In this document: in pieces, positions 33,554-40,796 of the stretch | Position numbering within the stretch: the first letter of the stretch is position 1 | Layout of the letters: each line of letters starts with the position of its first letter | Program-made: the position numbers and the translations under genes | Notes under the pieces: generated by a model | Told to the model about the DNA's origin: nothing | Database searches by the model: none | The model's input: only the letters and a program-made list of their open reading frames with translations | Source: Actinoplanes campanulatus | GTDB lineage: Bacteria > Actinomycetota > Actinomycetes > Mycobacteriales > Micromonosporaceae | DNA: 64,000 nucleotides | NCBI RefSeq assembly: GCF_014647795.1 | Contig: NZ_BMPW01000008.1 | Span: 124,001 to 188,000, forward strand | Reading direction: 5' to 3'

Positions 33554-34515
33554 GAGGCCACCGCCTCGGCCAGCGTGCGGATCCCGGCGCTGTCGGGTTC
33601 GAGCCCGTAGCGCGACATCAGCCGGGTCACGTCACGCAGCACGTAGGTGCGCAGCAGCCAGCGGTCGCGGGCGTCGTAGCGGGCCGCGAACGAGTCCCGG
33701 CCGTGCAGGCAGCGGCTGTTGGAGAAGGCCACCAGACTGCCGGGGCCGAGCCGCACCTGATGCGCGACGCTCTCCGCGGACTCCAGGAAATCGGTGACCG
33801 CGGCCCGGCGGTGCGTATTCTCCGCGACGATGGAGCTGTGCCAGCGAATCGTCGGCCAATCGTAGGAGCCACCGATCGGGGCGACGTCGTCGACGATTCT
33901 GGCCTGCGAGAAACTTTCCGGGGCGGCGATCCGGAAACGCTGCTCGCGCAATTCTCGAACGGTCTCCGGACGGCATTCCCGAATGGCGTCGGCGATCCGG
34001 ACGAGGCGGGTGGCCGGCCGCGGCTCCGGACTGCGAACCCCGTAGAGGACCACGAAATCCGGGCGGATGTCGTGGAAGGCCACCTCGGTGTGCAGCGACA
34101 GGTCCACCGCCGAGGATGCGTTCGACTGGGTCGCCGCGCCCTCCGGACGGGGCCGGACGTCGTGGACGAGGTCGCCGTCCTTCTCCGCCCGGTACCCGTA
34201 CTCGTGGCCGAGCCGGCGGGTCACCATGCCCAGCCAGGTCCAGCCCAGCACGGGCACGGCGGGCCCGTCGGCCGGCAGGCCGTGGACGACGACCGCGTCG
34301 GCGGCGCCGTCGCGCAACCGGTCCAGCGCGTCCCGGACCCGCTCCGGCAAAAGCGTGTCGTTCAGCGCGGCGAGCCGGAAATACTCGTCGGTGTCCCGGC
34401 GGTCGGGGTGCCCGGAAACGCGGCCGACGACCTGTTCCCGTGCCCGGCGGGCCATTTCCGCGGCCTCGGAAACGGAGACCGATTCCGTCAGCACACCGCT
34501 CGGTGACGCGGTCAC
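33550..34515 (-). CDS. TauD/clavaminate-synthase-like Fe(II) oxygenase
   Basis: 321 residues. A facial-triad pattern is visible: His and Glu in LSLHTEVAFHD (about residue 143) and the distal His in SNSRCLHGRDSFAARYD, followed by RDRWLLRTYVLRD with the Arg that binds the 2-oxoglutarate carboxylate. This is the arrangement of clavaminate synthase and related 2-oxoglutarate dioxygenases that hydroxylate or desaturate amino-acid substrates. GTG 34515 is preferred, with GAGGG about 9 nt upstream; another GTG lies at 34524. It is the first gene of the peptide operon. A Pro, His or Tyr side chain in the core is a possible target (inference). Confidence 0.82.
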   Translation of the reverse strand: MTASPSGVLTESVSVSEAAEMARRAREQVVGRVSGHPDRRDTDEYFRLAALNDTLLPERVRDALDRLRDGAADAVVVHGLPADGPAVPVLGWTWLGMVTRRLGHEYGYRAEKDGDLVHDVRPRPEGAATQSNASSAVDLSLHTEVAFHDIRPDFVVLYGVRSPEPRPATRLVRIADAIRECRPETVRELREQRFRIAAPESFSQARIVDDVAPIGGSYDWPTIRWHSSIVAENTHRRAAVTDFLESAESVAHQVRLGPGSLVAFSNSRCLHGRDSFAARYDARDRWLLRTYVLRDVTRLMSRYGLEPDSAGIRTLAEAVAS

Positions 34516-34537
34516 GCCCTCCACCCCCTCGCATTTC

Positions 34538-34560
34538 CGTTCTCGGTGTTGCCGAGAACG
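34538..34560. promoter_or_regulatory. Inverted repeat operator in the promoter of the peptide operon
   Basis: CGTTCTCGG and CCGAGAACG form perfect 9-bp arms around a 5-nt spacer, 22 bp upstream of the first gene of the operon. Size and symmetry fit a TetR-type site, and the operon encodes a TetR protein at its far end. It lies between that gene and the terminator of the upstream acyl-CoA dehydrogenase gene. Confidence 0.6.
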
Positions 34561-34600
34561 TTACGGATGCGAGGAATGGCGGGGCAATATCGGACGGCAT

Positions 34601-34632
34601 GGATAGGGGTTCTTGATCGAGAACCCCTATCC
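34601..34632 (-). terminator. Hairpin terminator after the acyl-CoA dehydrogenase gene
   Basis: GGATAGGGGTTCT (34601-34613) and AGAACCCCTATCC (34620-34632) form a perfect 13-bp stem with a 6-nt loop, 8 bp after the stop of the acyl-CoA dehydrogenase gene. It insulates the peptide operon from upstream transcription. Confidence 0.8.
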
Positions 34633-34640
34633 GCCGATTG

Positions 34641-36350
34641 TCAGGGGCGCATCTCGTAGGCGCCCACCAGGGCGAGGACCTGATCCCAGACCGCGGCGTC
34701 GCGCTTGTCGTCGGCGACCGGCCGGCGGACGTGGGCCAGCGCCCAGGCGGCCTGTGCCTCGGTGGTGGCGGCCTTGCCGTGCAGCTCGGTGGCGTAGGCC
34801 GAGAAGTCGCGGACCAGGATCGAGAAGATCTCGTCCAGCAGGTTGTCGTCCACCCCGGCCGGGCTGGCCTGCTCCAGGATCAGCTGTCCGTAGACGATCA
34901 GCGCGAACAGGTGGCCGACCGCGAGCAGGAAGTCCAGGTCCTTCTGCTGCTCCTCGCTCGGGGCGTGCTCACGCAGCAGCGCGCAGAACCCGTCGGCCTG
35001 CTCCCGGAACCGGGCGACGTTCGGGATCGCGGCGGCGGCGTCGTACGCGGTCCGCCAGTCGTGGAAGCGGATGGCGCCGAGCCCGCGCGCCGGGCCCTGC
35101 CGGAACAGGAACTCGTCGTCGGCCGGGTCGTGCCGCGTCGCGACGGGCTCGTAGGTGGCCGCGTTGAACAGGTGGTTCGGCATGAACTTGAGGATCAGCG
35201 CCAGGTTGACGTGCACCGTGCCCTCGAGTTTCGGCAGGCCGCGGATGTCCATGGCGGCCTTGTCGAAGTAGGTGTCCGCCTCGAAGCCCTTGGCCGCGAT
35301 GACGTCCCACATCAGGTCGATGACCTTCTCGCCCTCGGTGGTGACCTTCATCTTCGTCATCGGGTTGAACAGCAGATAACGGCGGTCGTCCGGGCCGGCG
35401 CTGCGGAAGTAGTCGACGGCGCGGTCGCTGAACAGCTTCATGGCGACGAGCCGGGCGTACGCGTCGGTCAGCTCTCGCCGCACGTGCGGGAAGTTCGTGA
35501 CCGGCTTGCCGTAGAGCATCCGCCGGTGTGCGTGGGTGACCGCCTCGTACATGGCGTGTTCGCAGATACCGATCGCGGCCGTGCACAGGTTGAACTTGCC
35601 CACGTTGACTGTGTTGAGTGCAGCATCGAATGCAGCCTTGCCGGTGTGCAGTACATCCTCTGCATGTACTGGATAGTCAATCAACTCGAACGTGCTCACG
35701 TACATCTGCTTGTTCACGACGTTCTTGATCAGGTGGTAGTTCTCGTGCCGGCTGTCGGCGGCGAAGAACACGTACCCGTCCGGGCCCTCGACGTCGGAGC
35801 GGCGGCCGAAGACCGACACCAGCCCGGCCACGTTGCCGTTGCCGATGTAGTACTTGGTGCCGCTCGCGGTGAACCCACCGTCGCCGGTCGGCGTGAGGAT
35901 CATGTCGGTGGCGTAGATGTCGGCGCCGTGGCTGCGCTCGGACAGCGCGAACGCCATCACGTGACCCTCGTCGAGCAGCTCGGCGGCCCGCTTGCGCTGG
36001 ACCTCGTTGGCGCTCTGCCACACCGGGCCAAGACCGAGAACGGTCACCTGCCAGGTGTACCAGTAGTCGAGCCCGTAGAAGCCGAGGACCTCGCTGAGCG
36101 CGGCGTTGCGGGCGGTGTCCCAGCGCTTGTCCGGGTCGCCGGCCGCGTCGGCGGACGGGGTCAGGAACGTCGCGAACAGGCCCTCACGTGCCGAGAACTC
36201 CAGGAAGTCGTCGTACCAGCTCCGGTCGATGTAGCTCTTGACCAGCGTCTTCTTGCCGCGTTCCTCGAAGAAGGCGACCAGCGCGCGCAGCAGCCGGCGG
36301 CTCTCGTCATCGAGGTGCGCGGGATCGTAGGTGTTGGGGTTGAGGAGCAC
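34641..36350 (-). CDS. Acyl-CoA dehydrogenase family protein
   Basis: 569 residues, a flavoprotein of the acyl-CoA dehydrogenase fold with a C-terminal extension. Seen: MAFALSERSHGADIYATDMIL (FAD/substrate segment, usual form TEPxxGSD), GTKYYIGNGNVAGLVSVFGR, GKFNLCTAAIGICEHAMYEAVTHAHRRMLYGKPV (flavin-binding R and Q region) and GLPKLEGTVHVNLALI. The usual catalytic Glu cannot be placed with certainty. A chain-length or substrate guess is not justified. GTG 36350 has AGGAA 6 nt upstream. A PadR gene lies 11 bp upstream on the same strand and probably controls it. A strong terminator separates it from the peptide operon. Confidence 0.87.
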   Translation of the reverse strand: MLLNPNTYDPAHLDDESRRLLRALVAFFEERGKKTLVKSYIDRSWYDDFLEFSAREGLFATFLTPSADAAGDPDKRWDTARNAALSEVLGFYGLDYWYTWQVTVLGLGPVWQSANEVQRKRAAELLDEGHVMAFALSERSHGADIYATDMILTPTGDGGFTASGTKYYIGNGNVAGLVSVFGRRSDVEGPDGYVFFAADSRHENYHLIKNVVNKQMYVSTFELIDYPVHAEDVLHTGKAAFDAALNTVNVGKFNLCTAAIGICEHAMYEAVTHAHRRMLYGKPVTNFPHVRRELTDAYARLVAMKLFSDRAVDYFRSAGPDDRRYLLFNPMTKMKVTTEGEKVIDLMWDVIAAKGFEADTYFDKAAMDIRGLPKLEGTVHVNLALILKFMPNHLFNAATYEPVATRHDPADDEFLFRQGPARGLGAIRFHDWRTAYDAAAAIPNVARFREQADGFCALLREHAPSEEQQKDLDFLLAVGHLFALIVYGQLILEQASPAGVDDNLLDEIFSILVRDFSAYATELHGKAATTEAQAAWALAHVRRPVADDKRDAAVWDQVLALVGAYEMRP

Positions 36351-36361
36351 AGGGATTCCTT

Positions 36362-36907
36362 TCAGAGTGCTCGGAGCGTTTGGAGGACGTCGTCAAGCCA
36401 GTCGAGCAGCATCCGCTCGTAGGCGATGCCGCCGCGCAGGACCACGTGCTGGAGCCGCTGCCCGACATCCAACGCGTCCGGATCCGGAAAATCCCGCTTT
36501 TCACCATTCAGGTACGTCGCGAGCAGCGCCTCGTGCTCGGCCCGGTACCGCGTCACCTCGGCGAGCAGCTCGGCCCGCCCGGCCGCGTCGGTGAACGCGG
36601 CACCCCGGATCTTCACGGCCAGCTCGTGCCGCACCGCCTCCGGCTGCACCGGCGCCCGCAGCCACTCGGCGAGCGTCCGCCGGCCGACGCCGGTGACCGA
36701 GAAGCTGCGCTTGTCGGGCCGGCCGTCCTGGCCGATCTCCTCGGCCACCACCCAGCCGTCCGACTCCATCCGCCTCAGCACGCGGTAGATCTGCTGGTGC
36801 GTCGCGGTCCAGAACCGGCCGATCGAACGCTCGAACCGCCCAGCCAGCTCATATCCGGACCCGGGCCGCTCGAGCAGGGAGACCAGGATCGCGTGTTCCA
36901 GCGCCAT
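36362..36907 (-). CDS. PadR family transcriptional regulator
   Basis: 181 residues. The N-terminal winged helix is typical (LEHAILVSLLERPGSGYELAGRFERSIGRFW, then HQQIYRVLRRMESDGWVVAE), followed by the VirR-like helical dimerisation domain (residues 95-180). ATG 36907 is preceded by an inverted repeat with 9-bp arms. It is first in a two-gene transcript with the acyl-CoA dehydrogenase, so it is probably an autoregulated repressor responding to a small ligand. Confidence 0.88.
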   Translation of the reverse strand: MALEHAILVSLLERPGSGYELAGRFERSIGRFWTATHQQIYRVLRRMESDGWVVAEEIGQDGRPDKRSFSVTGVGRRTLAEWLRAPVQPEAVRHELAVKIRGAAFTDAAGRAELLAEVTRYRAEHEALLATYLNGEKRDFPDPDALDVGQRLQHVVLRGGIAYERMLLDWLDDVLQTLRAL

Positions 36908-36915
36908 GCCCGCAT

Positions 36916-36943
36916 CTTGCTATGCAACTCGTTTCATAGCAAG
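36916..36943. promoter_or_regulatory. PadR-type operator
   Basis: CTTGCTATG and CATAGCAAG are perfect 9-bp arms separated by 10 nt, 8 bp upstream of the padR start. The TATG...CATA core fits sites bound by PadR dimers. It also lies just upstream of the divergent signal peptidase gene. Confidence 0.7.
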
Positions 36944-36974
36944 CGGCCCCTTCGGGCCGATAAGATCCCCTTCG

Positions 36975-37603
36975 ATGTACGGACGTCCGCCGCGCATTCG
37001 TGGCCTCGTACTGGCCGCCGGGCTGATCCTGCTCCTCGGCTCCGCCGCGCTGCTCCTGGCCCGCTACCGCGTCTACGCCGTACCCAGCGCCTCGATGAGC
37101 CCACTGATCGAAATCGGCGACCGCATCGTCGTGGACACCTGGTCCCAGGATGCCGCCCGCGGCGACGTGGTGCTGGTCGACGGCGGAACCCGCCTGGTCA
37201 AACGCGTCGCGGCGATCGGCGGCGACGTCGTGGCCTGCTGACCGCGGACGCCCGGGTGACCGTCGGCGGGACCCCCGCGGCACAGCCCCCGGCGGCCGGC
37301 AACCAGCCGTTCTCGGTGACGGTCGCCCCGGGCCGGCTCTTCCTGCTCGGCGACAACCCGGGCATCTCGGTCGACTCCCGCGCCGCGGCCGTCACGGTCG
37401 ATCCGTCCGACGGCGACGGCACCGTGGCGGCCACCACGGTCGGCGGGCGGGTCGTGGCGGTGCTCGCCCCCGGTGAGCGCGGGGGCCTGCTGCCGGATCG
37501 CGCGGGGGCGGCGCTTCGCCGTACCTCATGGGTTGCTCTCGCCGGAATCGCCCTGCTGGCCGCCGCCGGCCTCCTGGCCCTGCTCCCCCGCCGGGCCTCT
37601 TGA
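36975..37603 (+). pseudogene. Signal peptidase I (S26) gene with a frameshift
   Basis: Reading both frames gives a full S26 protease of about 210 residues: an N-terminal anchor (LVLAAGLILLLGSAALLLA), catalytic Ser in VPSASMSPLIEIGD, catalytic Lys in RLVKRVAAIGGDVVAC, then after the shift LTADARVTVGGTP, the box LFLLGDNPGISVDSR and a C-terminal membrane helix. The first frame ends at TGA 37239-37241; the second continues from about 37238, as expected if one base has been lost. Ser and Lys are on the first piece and the GDN box on the second, so neither piece alone should be active. ATG 36975 follows TAAGAT by 8 nt. A sequencing error is possible. Confidence 0.75.
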
Positions 37604-37604
37604 A

Positions 37605-37770
37605 ACCTTTCGTGGTCAAGGTCCGCGTTTCGCTTCCGGTTCCTTCCCCGGTACGCCCGACCTCGTCCCCGTCTCATCCGGACCGTCCCCTCCGGTCGGC
37701 GCGATCTCGCTGCCCAATGGCGGCCCGCGCCGCGCCCGCCGGGCTGAGTTTTTTCGCCGCTGGCGGGCGG
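37605..37770 (+). repeat. Dispersed intergenic repeat, copy C
   Basis: Begins 1 bp after the signal peptidase stop: ACCTTTCGTGGTCAAGGTCC then GCGTTTCGCTTCCGGTTCC, CCTCGTCCCCGTC, GGTCGGCGCGATCTCGCTGC and GCGCCGCGCCCGCCGGGC. It shares head and middle with copies A and B but is the most diverged full copy, and it fades before the IS110 element. Confidence 0.75.
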
Positions 37771-37809
37771 CCCGTTCCGGGCTGAAAATCGTTGCTGGTC
37801 GCCTGCTGA

Positions 37810-39290
37810 CGTCGTGTCTTCTTGATTCGTACGAGATCGTGAGTTAGTCGGACGCTGGCAGCCGCGTTATGGGCCCTTCATTGTTGCTGCGAGCACGAGA
37901 GCTAGATTCACCCATCCTGTGGCTGCCGCGGGCGATCCCCCTTTGGTTGATGCTGGTCGGGAGGGTGTCGGTGCTGGAACAGGCCCAGGACGAGGAACAG
38001 ATCATCACGCATGTCGCGGGGTTGGACATCGGTAAGGCGTCGCTGGTCTGCTGTGCGCGGGTGCCGGATGAGGCTCGGCCGGGACGGCGGATGCAGGAGG
38101 TACGGACTTACGCCACGATGACCCGTTCATTGATCGGGTTGGCTGAGCGGCTGGCCGTGCTGGGCGTGACGCGGGTGGTGATGGAGGCGACCAGTGACTA
38201 CTGGAAGCCGGTGTTCTACCTGCTCGAAGCGCACGGGTTCGAGGTGTGGCTGGTCAACGCCCGCGACGTGAAGCATCTACCCGGGCGGCCGAAGACCGAC
38301 AAGCTGGACGCGGTGTGGTTGTGCAAGGTCGCCGAGCGGCAGATGATCCGGCCCAGTTTCGTGCCGCCGGCACCGATCCGGATGCTGCGCGATTTGACTC
38401 GGTATCGGGTCGATCTAATTGCCGAGGCCGGTGCGGAACGCCAGCGGGCGGAGAAGTTGCTCGAAGACGCACAGATCAAGCTGTCGGTCGTGGTCAGTGA
38501 CCTGTTCGGGGTGTCCGGGCGGTTGATGATGGCCGCGTTGATCGCCGGGCAGCGTGACCCGCAGACCCTGGCCGAACTGGCCCGGGCCGGCCTGCGGCGC
38601 AAGATCCCGGCGCTATACGAGGCGTTGACCGGGCATTTCACTGATCATCACGCGTTCCTGCTGGGCAAGATGATCGCCCGCGTCGAGCAAATCGAGGCCG
38701 ACATCCGCGAGGTCGATGCTCGGATCGAGGCGCAACTGGCCCCTTTCGCGCAAGCAGCGGCCCGGTTGCTTGAGATTCCGGGGATCGGCTCGGCCGCCGC
38801 TGCCACGATCGTCGCCGAGATCGGCGTCGACATGACCCGCTTCCCGACCCCGGCCCACCTGGCCGGCTGGGCCAAGTTCGCACCCGGCGTCAAGGAGTCC
38901 GCCGGCCGGCGCAAAGGCAACGGCTCGACCGGGCACGGCAACCGCTACCTCGCCCGGGTCCTCGGGCAGATCGCCGTCAGCGTCGCCCGGACCGACACAT
39001 TCCTCGGCGAACGTTACCGGCGCATCGCCCGAAGACGCGGCGCCAAACGCGCGATCGTCGCGGTCGGCCGATCCGTACTGACGATCATCTGGCACCTGCT
39101 GTCCGACCTGGAAACCCGCTTCCGTGATCTCGGCTCCGGTTTCTACCTCAGCCGCACCGACACCGAACGCCGCAAACGCAACCACATCCGCCAGCTCGAA
39201 GCCCTCGGCTACACCGTCACCCTCGACCTCGCCGCATAGCCACCGCCTCAACCAAGACCCATCCCACGCCGCTCCGCGACGCGGGATGCT
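37810..39290 (+). mobile_element. IS110-family insertion sequence (ends approximate)
   Basis: A complete DEDD recombinase gene with non-coding flanks. IS110 elements have no conspicuous terminal inverted repeats, so the ends are estimates. The ~160 bp before the recombinase (37810-37970) has no gene and contains short GC-rich stems. This is where IS110 elements encode their bridge RNA, so one is expected here by homology. Confidence 0.6.
37971..39239 (+). CDS. IS110 family transposase (DEDD recombinase)
   Basis: 422 residues, full length. The N-terminal RuvC-like domain shows the acidic residues: Asp in VAGLDIGKASLVC, Glu in VVMEATSDYW, and DxxD in RPKTDKLDAVWL. The C-terminal Transposase_20 domain is present (ARLLEIPGIGSAAAATIVAE, FPTPAHLAGWAKFAPGVKES, RRKGNGSTGHGNRYLARVL). 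GTG 37971 has GGGAGG 6 nt upstream and is preferred to upstream in-frame starts. There is no frameshift or truncation, so the element could be active with its bridge RNA. Codon use is slightly less GC-biased than its neighbours. Confidence 0.92.
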   Translation: MLEQAQDEEQIITHVAGLDIGKASLVCCARVPDEARPGRRMQEVRTYATMTRSLIGLAERLAVLGVTRVVMEATSDYWKPVFYLLEAHGFEVWLVNARDVKHLPGRPKTDKLDAVWLCKVAERQMIRPSFVPPAPIRMLRDLTRYRVDLIAEAGAERQRAEKLLEDAQIKLSVVVSDLFGVSGRLMMAALIAGQRDPQTLAELARAGLRRKIPALYEALTGHFTDHHAFLLGKMIARVEQIEADIREVDARIEAQLAPFAQAAARLLEIPGIGSAAAATIVAEIGVDMTRFPTPAHLAGWAKFAPGVKESAGRRKGNGSTGHGNRYLARVLGQIAVSVARTDTFLGERYRRIARRRGAKRAIVAVGRSVLTIIWHLLSDLETRFRDLGSGFYLSRTDTERRKRNHIRQLEALGYTVTLDLAA

Positions 39291-39369
39291 GCCGCGCGTC
39301 CGGTCACTGTCGATTTTCGAGCTAGATCGGTGCCCGGGCAGGCCGGGCAGACCGCCGCTTCCTCAGAGG

Positions 39370-39412
39370 CTCTCGGCCACGGGTTCGAGCCCCGCCCGCC
39401 CCACTTCATGCC
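39370..39412 (+). other. tRNA 3'-end-like fragment
   Basis: CTCGGCCACGGGTTCGAGCC then CCGCCCGCCCCAC resembles the T-arm and acceptor strand of a tRNA (GGGTTCGAGCCC around the T-loop), but no 5' half with D-arm and anticodon is present upstream. It may be the leftover of an integration site or chance. It lies about 130 bp after the IS110 recombinase. Confidence 0.3.
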
Positions 39413-39504
39413 TGGCCTGCGTGTTCGTGCTGGCCGAATGTGGCACTGCGCGAACCGCGGGTCGCTCAGGCGTTGTCCCGGGCTGGATGTGGTAAACGGG
39501 GTGC

Positions 39505-40734
39505 ATGCCCAAGAGTCGTGGTCGTCCCGCGGGACGAGGTAAGCCGAAGCGTCCGCAGCGCCCGGTGCGTGAGCTGAGGTTGTCGGATCGGTTGATGCGT
39601 GACGCGGTGACGATCGTGTCCGAGGACAGTGTGCTTGAGCTCGAGCAGTGGGCCAGTGGGTGGCTCGGTGCGGCCTGGTCGGCGGCGGGGCTCGGCGAGC
39701 GTGAGCCGGAGCAGATGTTCCACCTGGAGGTGGTGGGGCGGGCGTCGACTCGGCCGTCGCCGCACGGGCTGGCCGCGGTGGCGGCGCTGCGCCGTGTCGC
39801 CGCCTCTGGTGAGTGGTCGATGCTGGACGGCACGCTGGAGATCTTGTCGGAGAGTCAGCCGGTGCCGCAGTGGTCCGAGCTCCCTGCATTCGAGCCGGTT
39901 CGGGCATGGCGGGCGGTGGATGTCTGGGACAGCGAGCACGTGTTGTTCGTGGAGTTCGCCGGGCAGACGCCGCACACGCTGATGGCGCAGATCTCCCTCG
40001 CCGGTGGTGTGCTTGTCGACAAGCTGGCGGTACTGCAGACCGGGGCTGCGGAGATCTGGGACCGGCTGCGTGAGTCCGGCGAGGTGCCGATGCCGGCCGT
40101 CGAGTGCCCGGTCGAGGTTGCGCTGGCGGAGCTGGCGGACGCGTTGCGGAGCACGGACATGACCTGGCCCCGTCACGATGGCGAGGACTTCGTCGACTTG
40201 CGGGCGCTGGCCTGGTCGCGATGCCGGTCGTACCTGCCGGACTTCCGTGACTGGCAGCCGATGGGCGATGAGGAACGGCAACGACTGCTGGACGGGTTCG
40301 CGCCGGCGGCGGATATGGTCGTCAGGTCGCTGGCCGACCTGTTCCTGGACTACGGCGACGGCTACATGACCAGCGGTCCGCTGTGCTGGAGCCCGGGACA
40401 GGTCGGCTTGTTCCTGGCCGACTGGCTGCCGCGCAAGGCGGCGCTGGACGTCGAGCAGCGTGCCGCGCTGCCGGAGGTGTTGCGACGCTGGATCCGGTAC
40501 GTCTTGGAACGTCGTGAGATCGATCTGGAGTGGATCAGCCCGGCGGTCGAGGCCGTCGACACGTTCCTTCCATCGTTCGAGGAGGCGTTCGACGACACGG
40601 CGGCGTGGGGCCCGGCCAAGCAGATCGCCGCGGAGCTGACGGCCCGTGGTGTCGATCTCTCCGACTCGGAAGCCGTGGAGGACGCGATGCGGGGACTCAA
40701 CGCCGAACGCCTCGCTCGATATCTGACCGGCTGA
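39505..40734 (+). CDS. Unknown protein, 409 residues
   Basis: Starts with a basic segment (MPKSRGRPAGRGKPKRPQRP) and continues as a soluble alpha/beta protein with many Trp and acidic residues, for example VLELEQWASGWLGAAWS, EWSMLDGTLEILSESQPVPQW and EHVLFVEFAGQTPHTLMAQISLAGG, then a helical C-terminal half (AALPEVLRRWIRYVLERREID). No membrane segment, catalytic motif or metal site was seen. Together with the next gene it looks like a cassette adjoining the IS110 element; GC is slightly lower than in the backbone genes. I do not recognise the family. Confidence 0.65.
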   Translation: MPKSRGRPAGRGKPKRPQRPVRELRLSDRLMRDAVTIVSEDSVLELEQWASGWLGAAWSAAGLGEREPEQMFHLEVVGRASTRPSPHGLAAVAALRRVAASGEWSMLDGTLEILSESQPVPQWSELPAFEPVRAWRAVDVWDSEHVLFVEFAGQTPHTLMAQISLAGGVLVDKLAVLQTGAAEIWDRLRESGEVPMPAVECPVEVALAELADALRSTDMTWPRHDGEDFVDLRALAWSRCRSYLPDFRDWQPMGDEERQRLLDGFAPAADMVVRSLADLFLDYGDGYMTSGPLCWSPGQVGLFLADWLPRKAALDVEQRAALPEVLRRWIRYVLERREIDLEWISPAVEAVDTFLPSFEEAFDDTAAWGPAKQIAAELTARGVDLSDSEAVEDAMRGLNAERLARYLTG

Positions 40735-40796
40735 TCTGATTACTCGAACGAGGCACCCCGTGACGATCTGACTCTGGCAGCTCATAGGTTTGTGGC

